Below, in pieces: positions 56,909 through 64,000 of a stretch of DNA of 64,000 bases (positions are counted from its first letter, which is position 1; each line of letters starts with the position of its first letter). Location of the stretch: NCBI GenBank assembly GCA_021805805.1, contig JAJZEB010000003.1, positions 1-64,000 on the forward strand, in the 5' to 3' direction. The translations under genes were made by a program, and so were the position numbers. Source of the stretch: Pseudomonadota bacterium. GTDB lineage: Bacteria > Pseudomonadota > Gammaproteobacteria > Burkholderiales > Burkholderiaceae_C. A model generated the notes under the pieces. That model saw only the letters and a program-made list of their open reading frames with translations. It was not told where the DNA came from and ran no database searches.

Positions 56909-58042
56909 ATGTCGTCACTCATGCTCAACCGCCGCCGCCTGCTGCAGGCCGCGGCGTTGCTCGCCGCGCCTGCGGCGCGCGCCGCGGGCACCGGCCCTGC
57001 GCCCGCCACCGACCATCCGCTGCCGTTCGACCCATCGCCGCGCGACGGCTGGCGCGTATTCGAGCTGCACACCCACATCGCGCTCACCGACGCCGGCGGA
57101 CCGGCGCGCGTCTGGGTCCCGGTGCCGTCGTTCGACAGCGACGGCTGGGTCATGCCGATGGGCACGCTGTGGAGCGGCAACGCGCGCGCCGCGCGGCTGT
57201 GGCAGGACCCGCGCAGTGGCGCGAGGCTGATCGAAGCGCGCTGGGAGTCCGGCGCTGCCGCGCCGACCCTGGAAGTGCGCAGCCGCATCGCCACCCGCGA
57301 CCTCGCGGTCGATCTGCACCGGCCGCGTCGCGTCGCGCCGCTGGACGCGGCCAGCCGCCGCCGCTACACCGCGCCGACGCGCCTGCTGCCGACCGACGGC
57401 ATCGTGCGTCGCACCGCGCTGCAGATCACCGCAGGCGCGCACGGCGACCTGGCCAAGGCGCGCGCGATCTACGAATGGATCGTGGTCAACACCGAGCGCG
57501 ACCCGAAGGTGCGCGGTTGCGGCACCGGCGACATCCGCTTCATGCTGATGACCCGCGACCTCAAGGGCAAGTGCGCCGACCTCAATGCGCTGTTCGTCGG
57601 CCTGGCTCGCTCGATCGGCCTGCCGGCGCGCGACTTCTACGGCATTCGTGTCGCAAAGTCGCGCTTCGGCTACCACTCGCTCGGAGCCAGCGGCGACGTC
57701 ACCCATGCGCAGCATTGCCGTGCCGAAGTCTGGCTCGAATCGTTCGGCTGGGTACCCGCCGATCCGGCCGACGTGCGCAAGGTCGTGCTCGAGGAACGCC
57801 CCGGTCTGACGCTTGCCTCGCCGGTCGTCGCAGCGGCGCGCCGCACGCTGTTCGGCGCCTGGGAAATGAACTGGGTCCCGTACAACTGCGCGCAGGACAT
57901 CGCGCTGCCCGACGGAGCCACGCTGCCTTTCCTGATGTACCCGCAAGGACGCGACAGCGCCGGCGACCTCGACAGTCTGGACCCGCAGGCGTTCAGCTAC
58001 CGCATCGAATCGCGCGAGCTGACCGGCACGGTCGATGTCTGA
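56909..58042 (+). CDS. Transglutaminase-like superfamily protein, exported
   Basis: The protein is 377 residues. The N-terminus SLMLNRRRLLQAAALLAAPAARAAG is a Tat-like signal (arginines, then a short hydrophobic core). The transglutaminase core has Cys222 in DLKGKCADLNALFVGLARSIG, His in HAQHCRAEVWLESFGWVP and Asp in PADPADV: a full triad. Bacterial members are usually proteases or amidases. ATG at 56909; alternative ATG at 56921. It overlaps the YtcA-like gene and heads the efflux operon. Confidence 0.85.
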   Translation: MSSLMLNRRRLLQAAALLAAPAARAAGTGPAPATDHPLPFDPSPRDGWRVFELHTHIALTDAGGPARVWVPVPSFDSDGWVMPMGTLWSGNARAARLWQDPRSGARLIEARWESGAAAPTLEVRSRIATRDLAVDLHRPRRVAPLDAASRRRYTAPTRLLPTDGIVRRTALQITAGAHGDLAKARAIYEWIVVNTERDPKVRGCGTGDIRFMLMTRDLKGKCADLNALFVGLARSIGLPARDFYGIRVAKSRFGYHSLGASGDVTHAQHCRAEVWLESFGWVPADPADVRKVVLEERPGLTLASPVVAAARRTLFGAWEMNWVPYNCAQDIALPDGATLPFLMYPQGRDSAGDLDSLDPQAFSYRIESRELTGTVDV

Positions 58043-58313
58043 ACGCGGCCTGCGCTCCGGCGCGCGCGCGCCGCGGCGGCTGCGTGCGGCCGCCGCCGGT
58101 TGTGCGGCGTTGCTGCTCGGCGGTTGCGCGCCCGAGCTGGTCGTCGCCGGCGCCTACGTGCCGGCGTGGCTGGTCTGCGCCGTCGCCGGGCTGCTCGCCG
58201 CGGCGGTCGCGCGCGCGCTGCTCGGCACCCGACTGCCGTGGCCGCTTGCCAGCTATGCGGCGCTGGCGTGCATCGTCGGCGGCCTGGGCTGGCTGGCCTG
58301 GGTGCGTGGCTGA
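58035..58313 (+). CDS. YtcA-like small lipoprotein
   Basis: The protein is 92 residues with an arginine-rich N-terminus, a hydrophobic run and a lipobox LLGGC (Cys31), followed by two hydrophobic stretches (WLVCAVAGLLAAAVARALLG, LASYAALACIVGGLGWLAWV). E. coli YtcA has this layout and lies before mdtNOP, as here. Function unknown. It overlaps the transglutaminase gene by eight bases. Confidence 0.78.
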   Translation: MSERGLRSGARAPRRLRAAAAGCAALLLGGCAPELVVAGAYVPAWLVCAVAGLLAAAVARALLGTRLPWPLASYAALACIVGGLGWLAWVRG

Positions 58314-58324
58314 GGGCGTCGCGC

Positions 58325-59368
58325 ATGCGTGCCGCCGCACCGTCGCGCCCGGGCCGCCGCGCCCGCATGGTCGCGCTCGCGCTGCTGCTGGCGGCTGCCG
58401 CAGTGGCCGCGCTGCTGGCACTGCAGCGCCGCGCCACCATCGATGACGCGCGTATCGAAGCCGACGTGGTGCACATCGCGCCGCAGGTCGCTGGACGCAT
58501 CGTCGCGCTTGCGGTGCGCGATGACGACGCGGTCCGTCGCGGCCAGCTTCTGCTGCGCATCGACCCGACTCCGTACGCGCTGCAATTGCGCCAGGCGCGC
58601 GCCCAGCTCGAAGCCGCGCGCGCGGCTCTGGCGCGCGCGCAGCGCAGCATCGAAGGCGAGCGCGACAACGCGCGCATCGCTGCCGCGCAGATCACGCGCG
58701 CGCGCCACAACCTGGGCCTGAGCGCGCGTACCCGCGCCCGTCTCGCGCCGCTGGCCGCGCAAGGCTACGTGGCGCGCCAGCAGCTCGACCAGGCGGTCGT
58801 CGCCGAGCGCGACGCACGCACCTCGCTGCGCCAGGCGCTTGCCCAGAGCCGCGCCGCGCAGCACGCGGTCGGCGACGTCGCCGCGGCACGTGCCGAGGTC
58901 GACGCCGCCTCGGCCGCGGTCGCGCTGGCGCAGTACCGCCTGGCCGCCACCGCGGTGCGTGCGCCGCACGCCGGGCGCATCGTCGGCCTGCGCGTGGCCA
59001 GCGGCGAGACCGTGGCACCCGGCCAATCCGTGTTCACCCTGGTCGATACCCGCCGCTGGTACGCGGTGGCCGACGTGCGCGAAACCGATCTGCGCGCCGT
59101 CGGTGTCGGCGAATGCGCCACGGTCTATGCGATGCTCGACCGCGGCCGCGCGCTGCGCGGCGTGGTCGAGGGCATCGGCTGGGGCGTGCTCGACCCGGAC
59201 ACCATCACGTTGCCGCGCGCGCTGCCGTACGTACGCGCGTCGCTGAACTGGGTGCGCGTGGCCCAGCGATTCCCGGTCCGCGTGCGCTTGCTCGACCCGC
59301 CGGCCGGCCTGCTGCGCCTGGGCGCCAGCGCCAGCGTGGAACTGCGCCATGGCACGCGCTGCCGCTAG
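58325..59368 (+). CDS. mdtN: Efflux membrane-fusion protein (HlyD/MdtN type)
   Basis: The protein is 347 residues. One N-terminal membrane helix (MVALALLLAAAAVAALLAL) precedes a split lipoyl domain (HIAPQVAGRIVALAVRDDDAVRRGQLLLRID ... VRAPHAGRIVGLRVASGETVAPG) and a coiled-coil hairpin of about 100 residues. It bridges pump and outer-membrane channel. ATG at 58325. It overlaps the FUSC gene by twenty bases. Symbol given by analogy to E. coli. Confidence 0.87.
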   Translation: MRAAAPSRPGRRARMVALALLLAAAAVAALLALQRRATIDDARIEADVVHIAPQVAGRIVALAVRDDDAVRRGQLLLRIDPTPYALQLRQARAQLEAARAALARAQRSIEGERDNARIAAAQITRARHNLGLSARTRARLAPLAAQGYVARQQLDQAVVAERDARTSLRQALAQSRAAQHAVGDVAAARAEVDAASAAVALAQYRLAATAVRAPHAGRIVGLRVASGETVAPGQSVFTLVDTRRWYAVADVRETDLRAVGVGECATVYAMLDRGRALRGVVEGIGWGVLDPDTITLPRALPYVRASLNWVRVAQRFPVRVRLLDPPAGLLRLGASASVELRHGTRCR

Positions 59369-61160
59369 CGCGCTGCGCGCGCTGCTCGAGCCTGCGCCGG
59401 GCCGGCTCGAATTCGCCGTGCGCACCGCACTGGCGTGCATGCTGACCGCCGCGCTGACTGCGCTGTACCGCATCCCCGAGGCAGCGCTTCCGGTGTACCT
59501 GGTGTTCTTCATCAACCGCCCCGACCGCGGCAGCACCCTGCGCCTGGCCGCAGCGCTGCCGCTGGTGGCACTCATCGTCATCACCCTGCTTCTGGGTCTG
59601 GCGCGAGGGGTCGTCGACAGCGCGCCGCTGCGCGTGGCGGCGATCGCCGCCAGCTCGGTCGTGCTGCTGTGGCTGGCCTCGGCCAGCAGGCTGCAGCCGA
59701 TCGCCGGCACGGTCGCGCTGGTCGTCGCCTACGGACTCGATCTGCTCGGCAGCGTGCCGCTGGGCGACGCCGCCACGCGCGGACTGCTGTACGGCCTGCT
59801 GTTCGTCATCCTGCCTGCGGTGGCGTGCGCGGTGCTGGCCTTGCCGCTGGCGCCGTCGCCGCAGCGCATGGTCCAGCGCAGCGTCGCGGCGCGGCTGCGC
59901 GCGGCCGCCGACGCGCTGCGCGCCGGCCGCGGCAACGCAGCGCTGCGCCGCCTGGGTGGCACGTTGCAACTGCAGGCCTGGCTGGGAATGCTGCAGCTGG
60001 GCACCCCGGCCGCCGACCTCGCCGCATGGCGCGGCGCCGCGGCCTCCAGCGGCGCGCTGCTGGAGACCGTCGGGCTCATGGTGCGCGACGCCCACAGCCT
60101 GCCCGATGCGCAGACCCGGGCCGAGCTGGTGACCCTGCTCGAAGCCATGGCGCAAACCGTCGATGCCGGCAGCTGGCCGCTGGACGTGGCGCCACCGCTT
60201 GCTGCGGCCGAAGGCCTGCGCGGCGCGCTGCTGCGCGCACTGCACGACCAGTTGGCCGGTTTCGCCGATGCCGTACCCGCGCCGCCGAAGCCGCGCGCAT
60301 CGCTGCTGCGCAGCGATGCGCTGAGCAATCCGGTGCACCTGCGCTATGCGCTGAAGACCAGCGCAGCGGCGGTCGGTTGCTACCTGCTGTATTCGGTGCT
60401 GGACTGGCCAGGCATCCACACCTGCTTCATCACCTGCTATATCGTGTCGCTGGGCACGGTCGCCGAAAGCGTCGAGAAACTGTCGCTGCGGCTGGCGGGT
60501 TGCATGGCCGGCGCGCTGCTCGGCACCGGTGCGCTGCTGCTGGCGCTGCCGCAGATCACCACGCTGGGCGCCTGGCTGGCGCTGATCGGCAGCGGAGTGC
60601 TGCTCGGCGCATGGATCGCAGCCGGCAGCGAACGCATCGCCTACGCCGGCTTCCAGCTCGCGTTCGCGTTTGTGCTGTGCGTGGTCCAGGGCTCGGGGCC
60701 CGGCTTCGATCTGGTCGTCGCGCGCGACCGCATCATCGGCATCTTGATCGGCAACCTGGTCGCGTACGCGGTGGCCACGACGATCTGGCCGCAAAGCGTG
60801 CGGGCGCGCATCGACGAGCTGTTCGACCAGGCGCTGCACCTGCTGGCGCAGCTGCGCCGCACGCCCGAAGCGCACGCGCGGCGCGCGCTGGCAGCGCGCC
60901 TGATCGACCTCGACCACGCGCTCATCGATGCGTTTGCGCTGCTTCGCTACGAACCGGATGCGGTGCGTCCGCCGCTGGCCTGGCGGCGCAGCGCGATGCG
61001 CGCCGCGCGCGCGATCGCCCGTCTGGGCCCGGCGCTGCTGCTGTGCGGGGAAGCGCCGGGGGCGGCGGCCGACGCGTTGGCCGCGCGCGCCCGCGGCACA
61101 TTGCACGCCGCGCTGCAGGCGCTGCGCGCCTGCGACGGAGCCTGCGATGCGACGGCGTGA
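59349..61160 (+). CDS. mdtO: FUSC-family efflux inner-membrane protein (MdtO/AaeB type)
   Basis: The protein is 603 residues. Two clusters of five to six hydrophobic segments (about residues 20-170 and 330-480) are each followed by a cytoplasmic helical region. HLRYALKTSAAAVGCYLLYSVLDWPGIHTCFITCYIV is the FUSC core. AaeB exports aromatic acids; MdtO exports sulfa-like toxicants. The substrate here is unknown. Last bases overlap the OMF gene by 14. Confidence 0.88.
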   Translation: MARAAASALRALLEPAPGRLEFAVRTALACMLTAALTALYRIPEAALPVYLVFFINRPDRGSTLRLAAALPLVALIVITLLLGLARGVVDSAPLRVAAIAASSVVLLWLASASRLQPIAGTVALVVAYGLDLLGSVPLGDAATRGLLYGLLFVILPAVACAVLALPLAPSPQRMVQRSVAARLRAAADALRAGRGNAALRRLGGTLQLQAWLGMLQLGTPAADLAAWRGAAASSGALLETVGLMVRDAHSLPDAQTRAELVTLLEAMAQTVDAGSWPLDVAPPLAAAEGLRGALLRALHDQLAGFADAVPAPPKPRASLLRSDALSNPVHLRYALKTSAAAVGCYLLYSVLDWPGIHTCFITCYIVSLGTVAESVEKLSLRLAGCMAGALLGTGALLLALPQITTLGAWLALIGSGVLLGAWIAAGSERIAYAGFQLAFAFVLCVVQGSGPGFDLVVARDRIIGILIGNLVAYAVATTIWPQSVRARIDELFDQALHLLAQLRRTPEAHARRALAARLIDLDHALIDAFALLRYEPDAVRPPLAWRRSAMRAARAIARLGPALLLCGEAPGAAADALAARARGTLHAALQALRACDGACDATA

Positions 61161-62592
61161 CCCCCGCACCGCGCGCGCGTGGCCGGCTGCGCTGCTGGCG
61201 CTGGCGCTGCTGCTCGGCGCGCCTGCCCGTTGCGCTGCGCAGGTCCTGCTGCAGCCCGATCCGCAGCTGGCCGCGCTGCCGCAGGCGCCGCGACTCGACT
61301 CCGGACACGCCTACACCCTGCCCGAGCTGGTCGACCTGGCCGAATCGCACAACCCCGACACCCGCATCGCATGGGACGCTGCACGGCAGGCACAGGCGCG
61401 CGCCGGCGTCGCCAGGCGCGCCTACCTGCCGCGCCTGGGCGCACTGTTTCTCGGCGGCGCGCAGGACAACACGACGCGACTGCCGGTCGCCGGCACCTCG
61501 ATCGGCACGCGCAACACCGGCTCCGGCGTGGTCTCGGCGCTGACTCTGCAATGGCTGGTGTTCGATTTCGGCGAACGCGCTGCCGTGGCCCGCGCCGCCG
61601 GCGCCGACGCCGCAGCTGCCGATGTCGCAGTGACTGCGGCCGACCAGCAGCTGATCTTCGACGTCTGCGCCACGGCCTACGCGCACGCTGCGGCCAGCGC
61701 GCGACTCGACAACGTGCGCCGCACCCTGGCGGCATCGGAATCGATCGCCGCGGCCGCGCGCGCGCGCCTGGCGCGCGGCGTCGGCAACACGGTCGACGCC
61801 GCACTGGCCGCAGCCGACGTCGCGCAAGCGCGCTACGCCCTGGTGCGCGCCGACGCCGCGGTGCGCAAGACGCGGCTGGAACTGCTCGGTGCGATCGGCA
61901 TCTCGCCGCTGAGCCAGCTGCGCGTGGCACCGATTGCGGCACGCCCACTGCCTGCCGACGTCGCGCTGCCGCTGCGCCCGCTGCTGCGCCAGGCGCTCGC
62001 CCGCCGCACCGACCTGCGGGTGGCCGACGACGCACGCCGCGCCGCGCGCGCGCGGCTGCGCGCGGCGCGCGCCGCATACCGACCGAAGATTTTCGCCGCG
62101 GCCCAGGTCGCAGTCGGCGAAGGCGGCGGCGACCTCGCGTTGCTGCCGCCGGCCGGGCCGACGCCGCCTGCGCTCGGCATTCTCGGCCGGGGTTGGGGCG
62201 GCGCGGTCGAGCTCGGCGTGGCCGTGCCGTTGTTCGATGGCGGCATGCGCGCTGCGGCGCAGTCGCAGGCGCGCGCCGACGTCGACCGCGCCGACGCTGC
62301 GTTCACCCGCGTGCGCGACGACGCGGTGCGCCAGATCGTCGTCGCCGACACCGACCTGCACACCAGCCTGGCCGCGGCGGCTGCGGCCGATGCCGAGCGC
62401 AGCGCCTCGCGGGTGGCGTGGAACGCGGCCGCGGCGGCTTACGCACGCGGCGTCGGCACCCTGCAGGCAGTCGACTCAGCGCGCATCCGGCTGCTGGCTG
62501 CGCGCGACGCCGCGTCCGATGCGTATTTCGCTGCGCGTACCGCTGCGTTGCGCATGGCGCTGGCCGCCGGCCGGCTCGGCGCCGCGCCGTGA
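61147..62592 (+). CDS. mdtP: Outer-membrane efflux channel (TolC/MdtP type)
   Basis: The protein is 481 residues. A signal peptide (AWPAALLALALLLGAPARCAAQ) is followed by two TolC repeats, each with helical hairpins (LPELVDLAESHNPDTRIAWDAARQ, QWLVFDFGERAA, VPLFDGGMRAAAQSQAR). PARC may be a weak lipobox. It forms the trimeric channel for the pump. ATG at 61147. It converges on paaJ with a 34-base gap. Confidence 0.88.
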   Translation: MRRRDPRTARAWPAALLALALLLGAPARCAAQVLLQPDPQLAALPQAPRLDSGHAYTLPELVDLAESHNPDTRIAWDAARQAQARAGVARRAYLPRLGALFLGGAQDNTTRLPVAGTSIGTRNTGSGVVSALTLQWLVFDFGERAAVARAAGADAAAADVAVTAADQQLIFDVCATAYAHAAASARLDNVRRTLAASESIAAAARARLARGVGNTVDAALAAADVAQARYALVRADAAVRKTRLELLGAIGISPLSQLRVAPIAARPLPADVALPLRPLLRQALARRTDLRVADDARRAARARLRAARAAYRPKIFAAAQVAVGEGGGDLALLPPAGPTPPALGILGRGWGGAVELGVAVPLFDGGMRAAAQSQARADVDRADAAFTRVRDDAVRQIVVADTDLHTSLAAAAAADAERSASRVAWNAAAAAYARGVGTLQAVDSARIRLLAARDAASDAYFAARTAALRMALAAGRLGAAP

Positions 62593-62626
62593 GCGCGCGG
62601 CACGGCGCGCCCGGCGAGACCCGGCG

Positions 62627-63829
62627 TCAGACGCGTTCGATGACCATCGCGATTCCCTGCCCGACTCCGATGCACATGGTGCACAGCGCGTAGCGGCCGC
62701 CGCCCCGTTCGAGCTGCTGCAGCGCGGTGGTCAGCAACCGCGCGCCGCTGGCGCCCAGCGGGTGGCCGAGCGCGATCGCACCGCCGAGCGGATTCACGCG
62801 CGGATCGTCGGCGGCCAGCCCAAGCTCGCCGAGCACCGCCAGGGCCTGCGCGGCAAAGGCTTCGTTGAGCTCGATCACGTCCATCTGCTCGAGCCGCAGC
62901 CCGCAGCGCTGCAGCACCCGCCGCGTCGCCGGCACCGGGCCGATGCCCATGATGCGCGGCTCGACTCCGGCGGTGGCCATGCGGACCACGCGCGCACGCG
63001 CGCGCAGGCCGTGGTGCGCGGCCGCGGCCTCGTCGGCCAGCAGCAGCGCGCAGGCGCCGTCGTTGACTCCGCTGGCGTTGCCCGCGGTGACCGTGCCGTC
63101 CGCGCGCACCACGCCCTTCAGGCGCGCCAGCGCTTCCGGCGTGGTCGCGCGCGGGTGCTCGTCGCGCAACACGCGCTGGACCTCGCCGCGACCGCGCGGC
63201 ACCTCGACGGCGCAGATTTCGGCGTCGAACAGGCCGGCGTCCTGCGCCGCGGCAGTCTTTTGCTGCGAGCGCAAGGCGAACGCATCCTGCGCTTCGCGGC
63301 CGATGCCGAACTGCGCGGCGACATTCTCGGCGGTCTCCGGCATCGAGTCGATGCCGTAGCGGCTTTGCAGCAGCGCGTTGACGAAGCGCCAGCCGATCGT
63401 CGTGTCGTACACCGCGTGCGCGCGGCTGAAAGCCGCCTCGGCCTTGGGCATCACGAACGGCGCGCGGCTCATGCTTTCGACCCCGCCGGCCAGCGCCAGC
63501 GACGCCTCGCCGCAGCGGATCGCGCGCGCCGCGGTGCCGACGGCGTCCAGGCCCGAACCGCACAACCGGTTGATCGTCGCCGCGGCTGCCGTCAGCGGCA
63601 GCCCGGCGAGCAGCGCGCTCATGCGCGCCACATTGCGGTTGTCCTCCCCGGCCTGGTTCGCGCAGCCGTACCAGACCTCGTCGAGCGCATCCCAGTCGAC
63701 GCCGCGATGGCGCTGCGCCAGCGCGCGCAGCGGCACCGCGCCGAGGTCGTCGGCGCGCACCGCGCTCAGCGCGCCGCCGTAGCGGCCGAATGGCGTGCGC
63801 ACCGCGTCGCAGATGAAGGCTTCGGGCAT
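62627..63829 (-). CDS. paaJ: 3-oxoadipyl-CoA/3-oxo-5,6-dehydrosuberyl-CoA thiolase
   Basis: This is a 400-residue thiolase. EAFICDAVRTPFGRYGGALSAVRADDLG is the PcaF/PaaJ N-terminus. Catalytic Cys90 is in INRLCGSGLDAVG, His in GHPLGASGAR and Cys in CTMCIGVGQG. It cleaves the beta-ketoacyl intermediates in phenylacetate catabolism. ATG at 63829; 36 bases after paaG. PcaF of protocatechuate catabolism is an alternative, but paaG favours PaaJ. Confidence 0.9.
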   Translation of the reverse strand: MPEAFICDAVRTPFGRYGGALSAVRADDLGAVPLRALAQRHRGVDWDALDEVWYGCANQAGEDNRNVARMSALLAGLPLTAAAATINRLCGSGLDAVGTAARAIRCGEASLALAGGVESMSRAPFVMPKAEAAFSRAHAVYDTTIGWRFVNALLQSRYGIDSMPETAENVAAQFGIGREAQDAFALRSQQKTAAAQDAGLFDAEICAVEVPRGRGEVQRVLRDEHPRATTPEALARLKGVVRADGTVTAGNASGVNDGACALLLADEAAAAHHGLRARARVVRMATAGVEPRIMGIGPVPATRRVLQRCGLRLEQMDVIELNEAFAAQALAVLGELGLAADDPRVNPLGGAIALGHPLGASGARLLTTALQQLERGGGRYALCTMCIGVGQGIAMVIERV

Positions 63830-63865
63830 CGGTCGTCTCCTGTGTTGTCGTTGCCGCCCAGATAT

Positions 63866-64000
63866 TCAGTCGCCGCGAAAGCGCGGCGGGCGCTTGGCGA
63901 TGAACGCTTCGACGCCTTCGATGTAGTCGGCGCTGCGGCCGAGTTCGCGCATGAATCCGGCCTCCAGCGCGAGCTGCTGCGCCAGGGTGTTGCGTGCAGC
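63866..64000 (-). CDS. paaG: Enoyl-CoA hydratase/isomerase, probably PaaG (3' part only)
   Basis: The last 44 codons read ARNTLAQQLALEAGFMRELG and RSADYIEGVEAFIAKRPPRFRGD before TGA (63868-63866). This matches the C-terminus of PaaG-type crotonases, which isomerise the ring epoxide to the oxepin. The family's C-terminus is conserved enough for the class but not for PaaF versus PaaG. The gene continues past the window, and paaJ follows it. Confidence 0.75.
   Translation of the reverse strand, partial: AARNTLAQQLALEAGFMRELGRSADYIEGVEAFIAKRPPRFRGD

Overview
The window is a piece of a bacterial chromosome with very high G+C and dense, often overlapping genes. Gene order (divergent Crp-like regulator/trxB, then ftsK-lolA-rarA; orn/ste24-rsgA; purM/perM-hda-HAD-pcnB-folK; rpsP-rimM-trmD-rplS followed by a Nudix hydrolase and a CobD/CbiB-like gene) is that of Betaproteobacteria, order Burkholderiales. 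The genus cannot be fixed by reading alone. No insertion sequence, phage, CRISPR array or rRNA was seen. There is one tRNA gene, tRNA-Ser(GCU).

Layout. 1-112: start of a livH branched-chain amino-acid permease, cut by the window edge. 442-5488 (minus): rarA, lolA, ftsK and a Crp/Fnr-type regulator. 5619-8387 (plus): trxB and a medium-chain acyl-CoA synthetase. 8446-13946: orn, ste24-like protease, rsgA, argF, argD, rpsT. 14047-21593: murJ, a DksA-like zinc-finger protein, purM, perM, hda, a HAD phosphatase, pcnB, folK. 21636-25238: TM2 protein, then the ribosomal/tRNA-modification operon rpsP-rimM-trmD-rplS and a Nudix hydrolase. 25248-30000: CobD/CbiB-like membrane protein, a KsgA-like methyltransferase, htpG with a textbook heat-shock promoter, tatD, tRNA-Ser. 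30261-38204: GTP-dependent PEP carboxykinase, a thioesterase, PsiE, two adjacent cyclic-di-GMP proteins and a PAP2 phosphatase.

38320-45651 holds phenylacetate catabolism: paaY, a paaI-type thioesterase, the ring epoxidase paaABCDE and a TetR regulator (paaR), followed by a monocarboxylate symporter (mctP) with its DUF3311 partner. A near-palindromic operator candidate lies between paaY and paaI. The lower-pathway genes paaG and paaJ appear about 20 kb away at the right edge.

46042-54395 holds pal, a DUF3014 protein and a sugar module: ABC transporter (binding protein, two permeases, ATPase), an AGE-family sugar epimerase/isomerase and a divergent fructokinase. This could take up a hexose such as mannose and convert it to fructose 6-phosphate. 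54404-56784 carries an enoyl-CoA hydratase and an acyl-CoA ligase. Divergent from them, 56909-62592 is a tight operon of a transglutaminase-like protein, a YtcA-like lipoprotein and an MdtN/MdtO/MdtP-type tripartite efflux pump.

The best leads for new biology are: a predicted globin-like sensor inside a GGDEF(degenerate)-EAL protein, preceded by an overlapping short leader frame; the transglutaminase-efflux operon; the AGE/ABC/fructokinase module; and several RNA-level signals (attenuator-like hairpins between rpsP and rimM and ahead of pckG, a sigma-32 promoter embedded in the tatD stop codon, and a dispersed palindrome between convergent genes).
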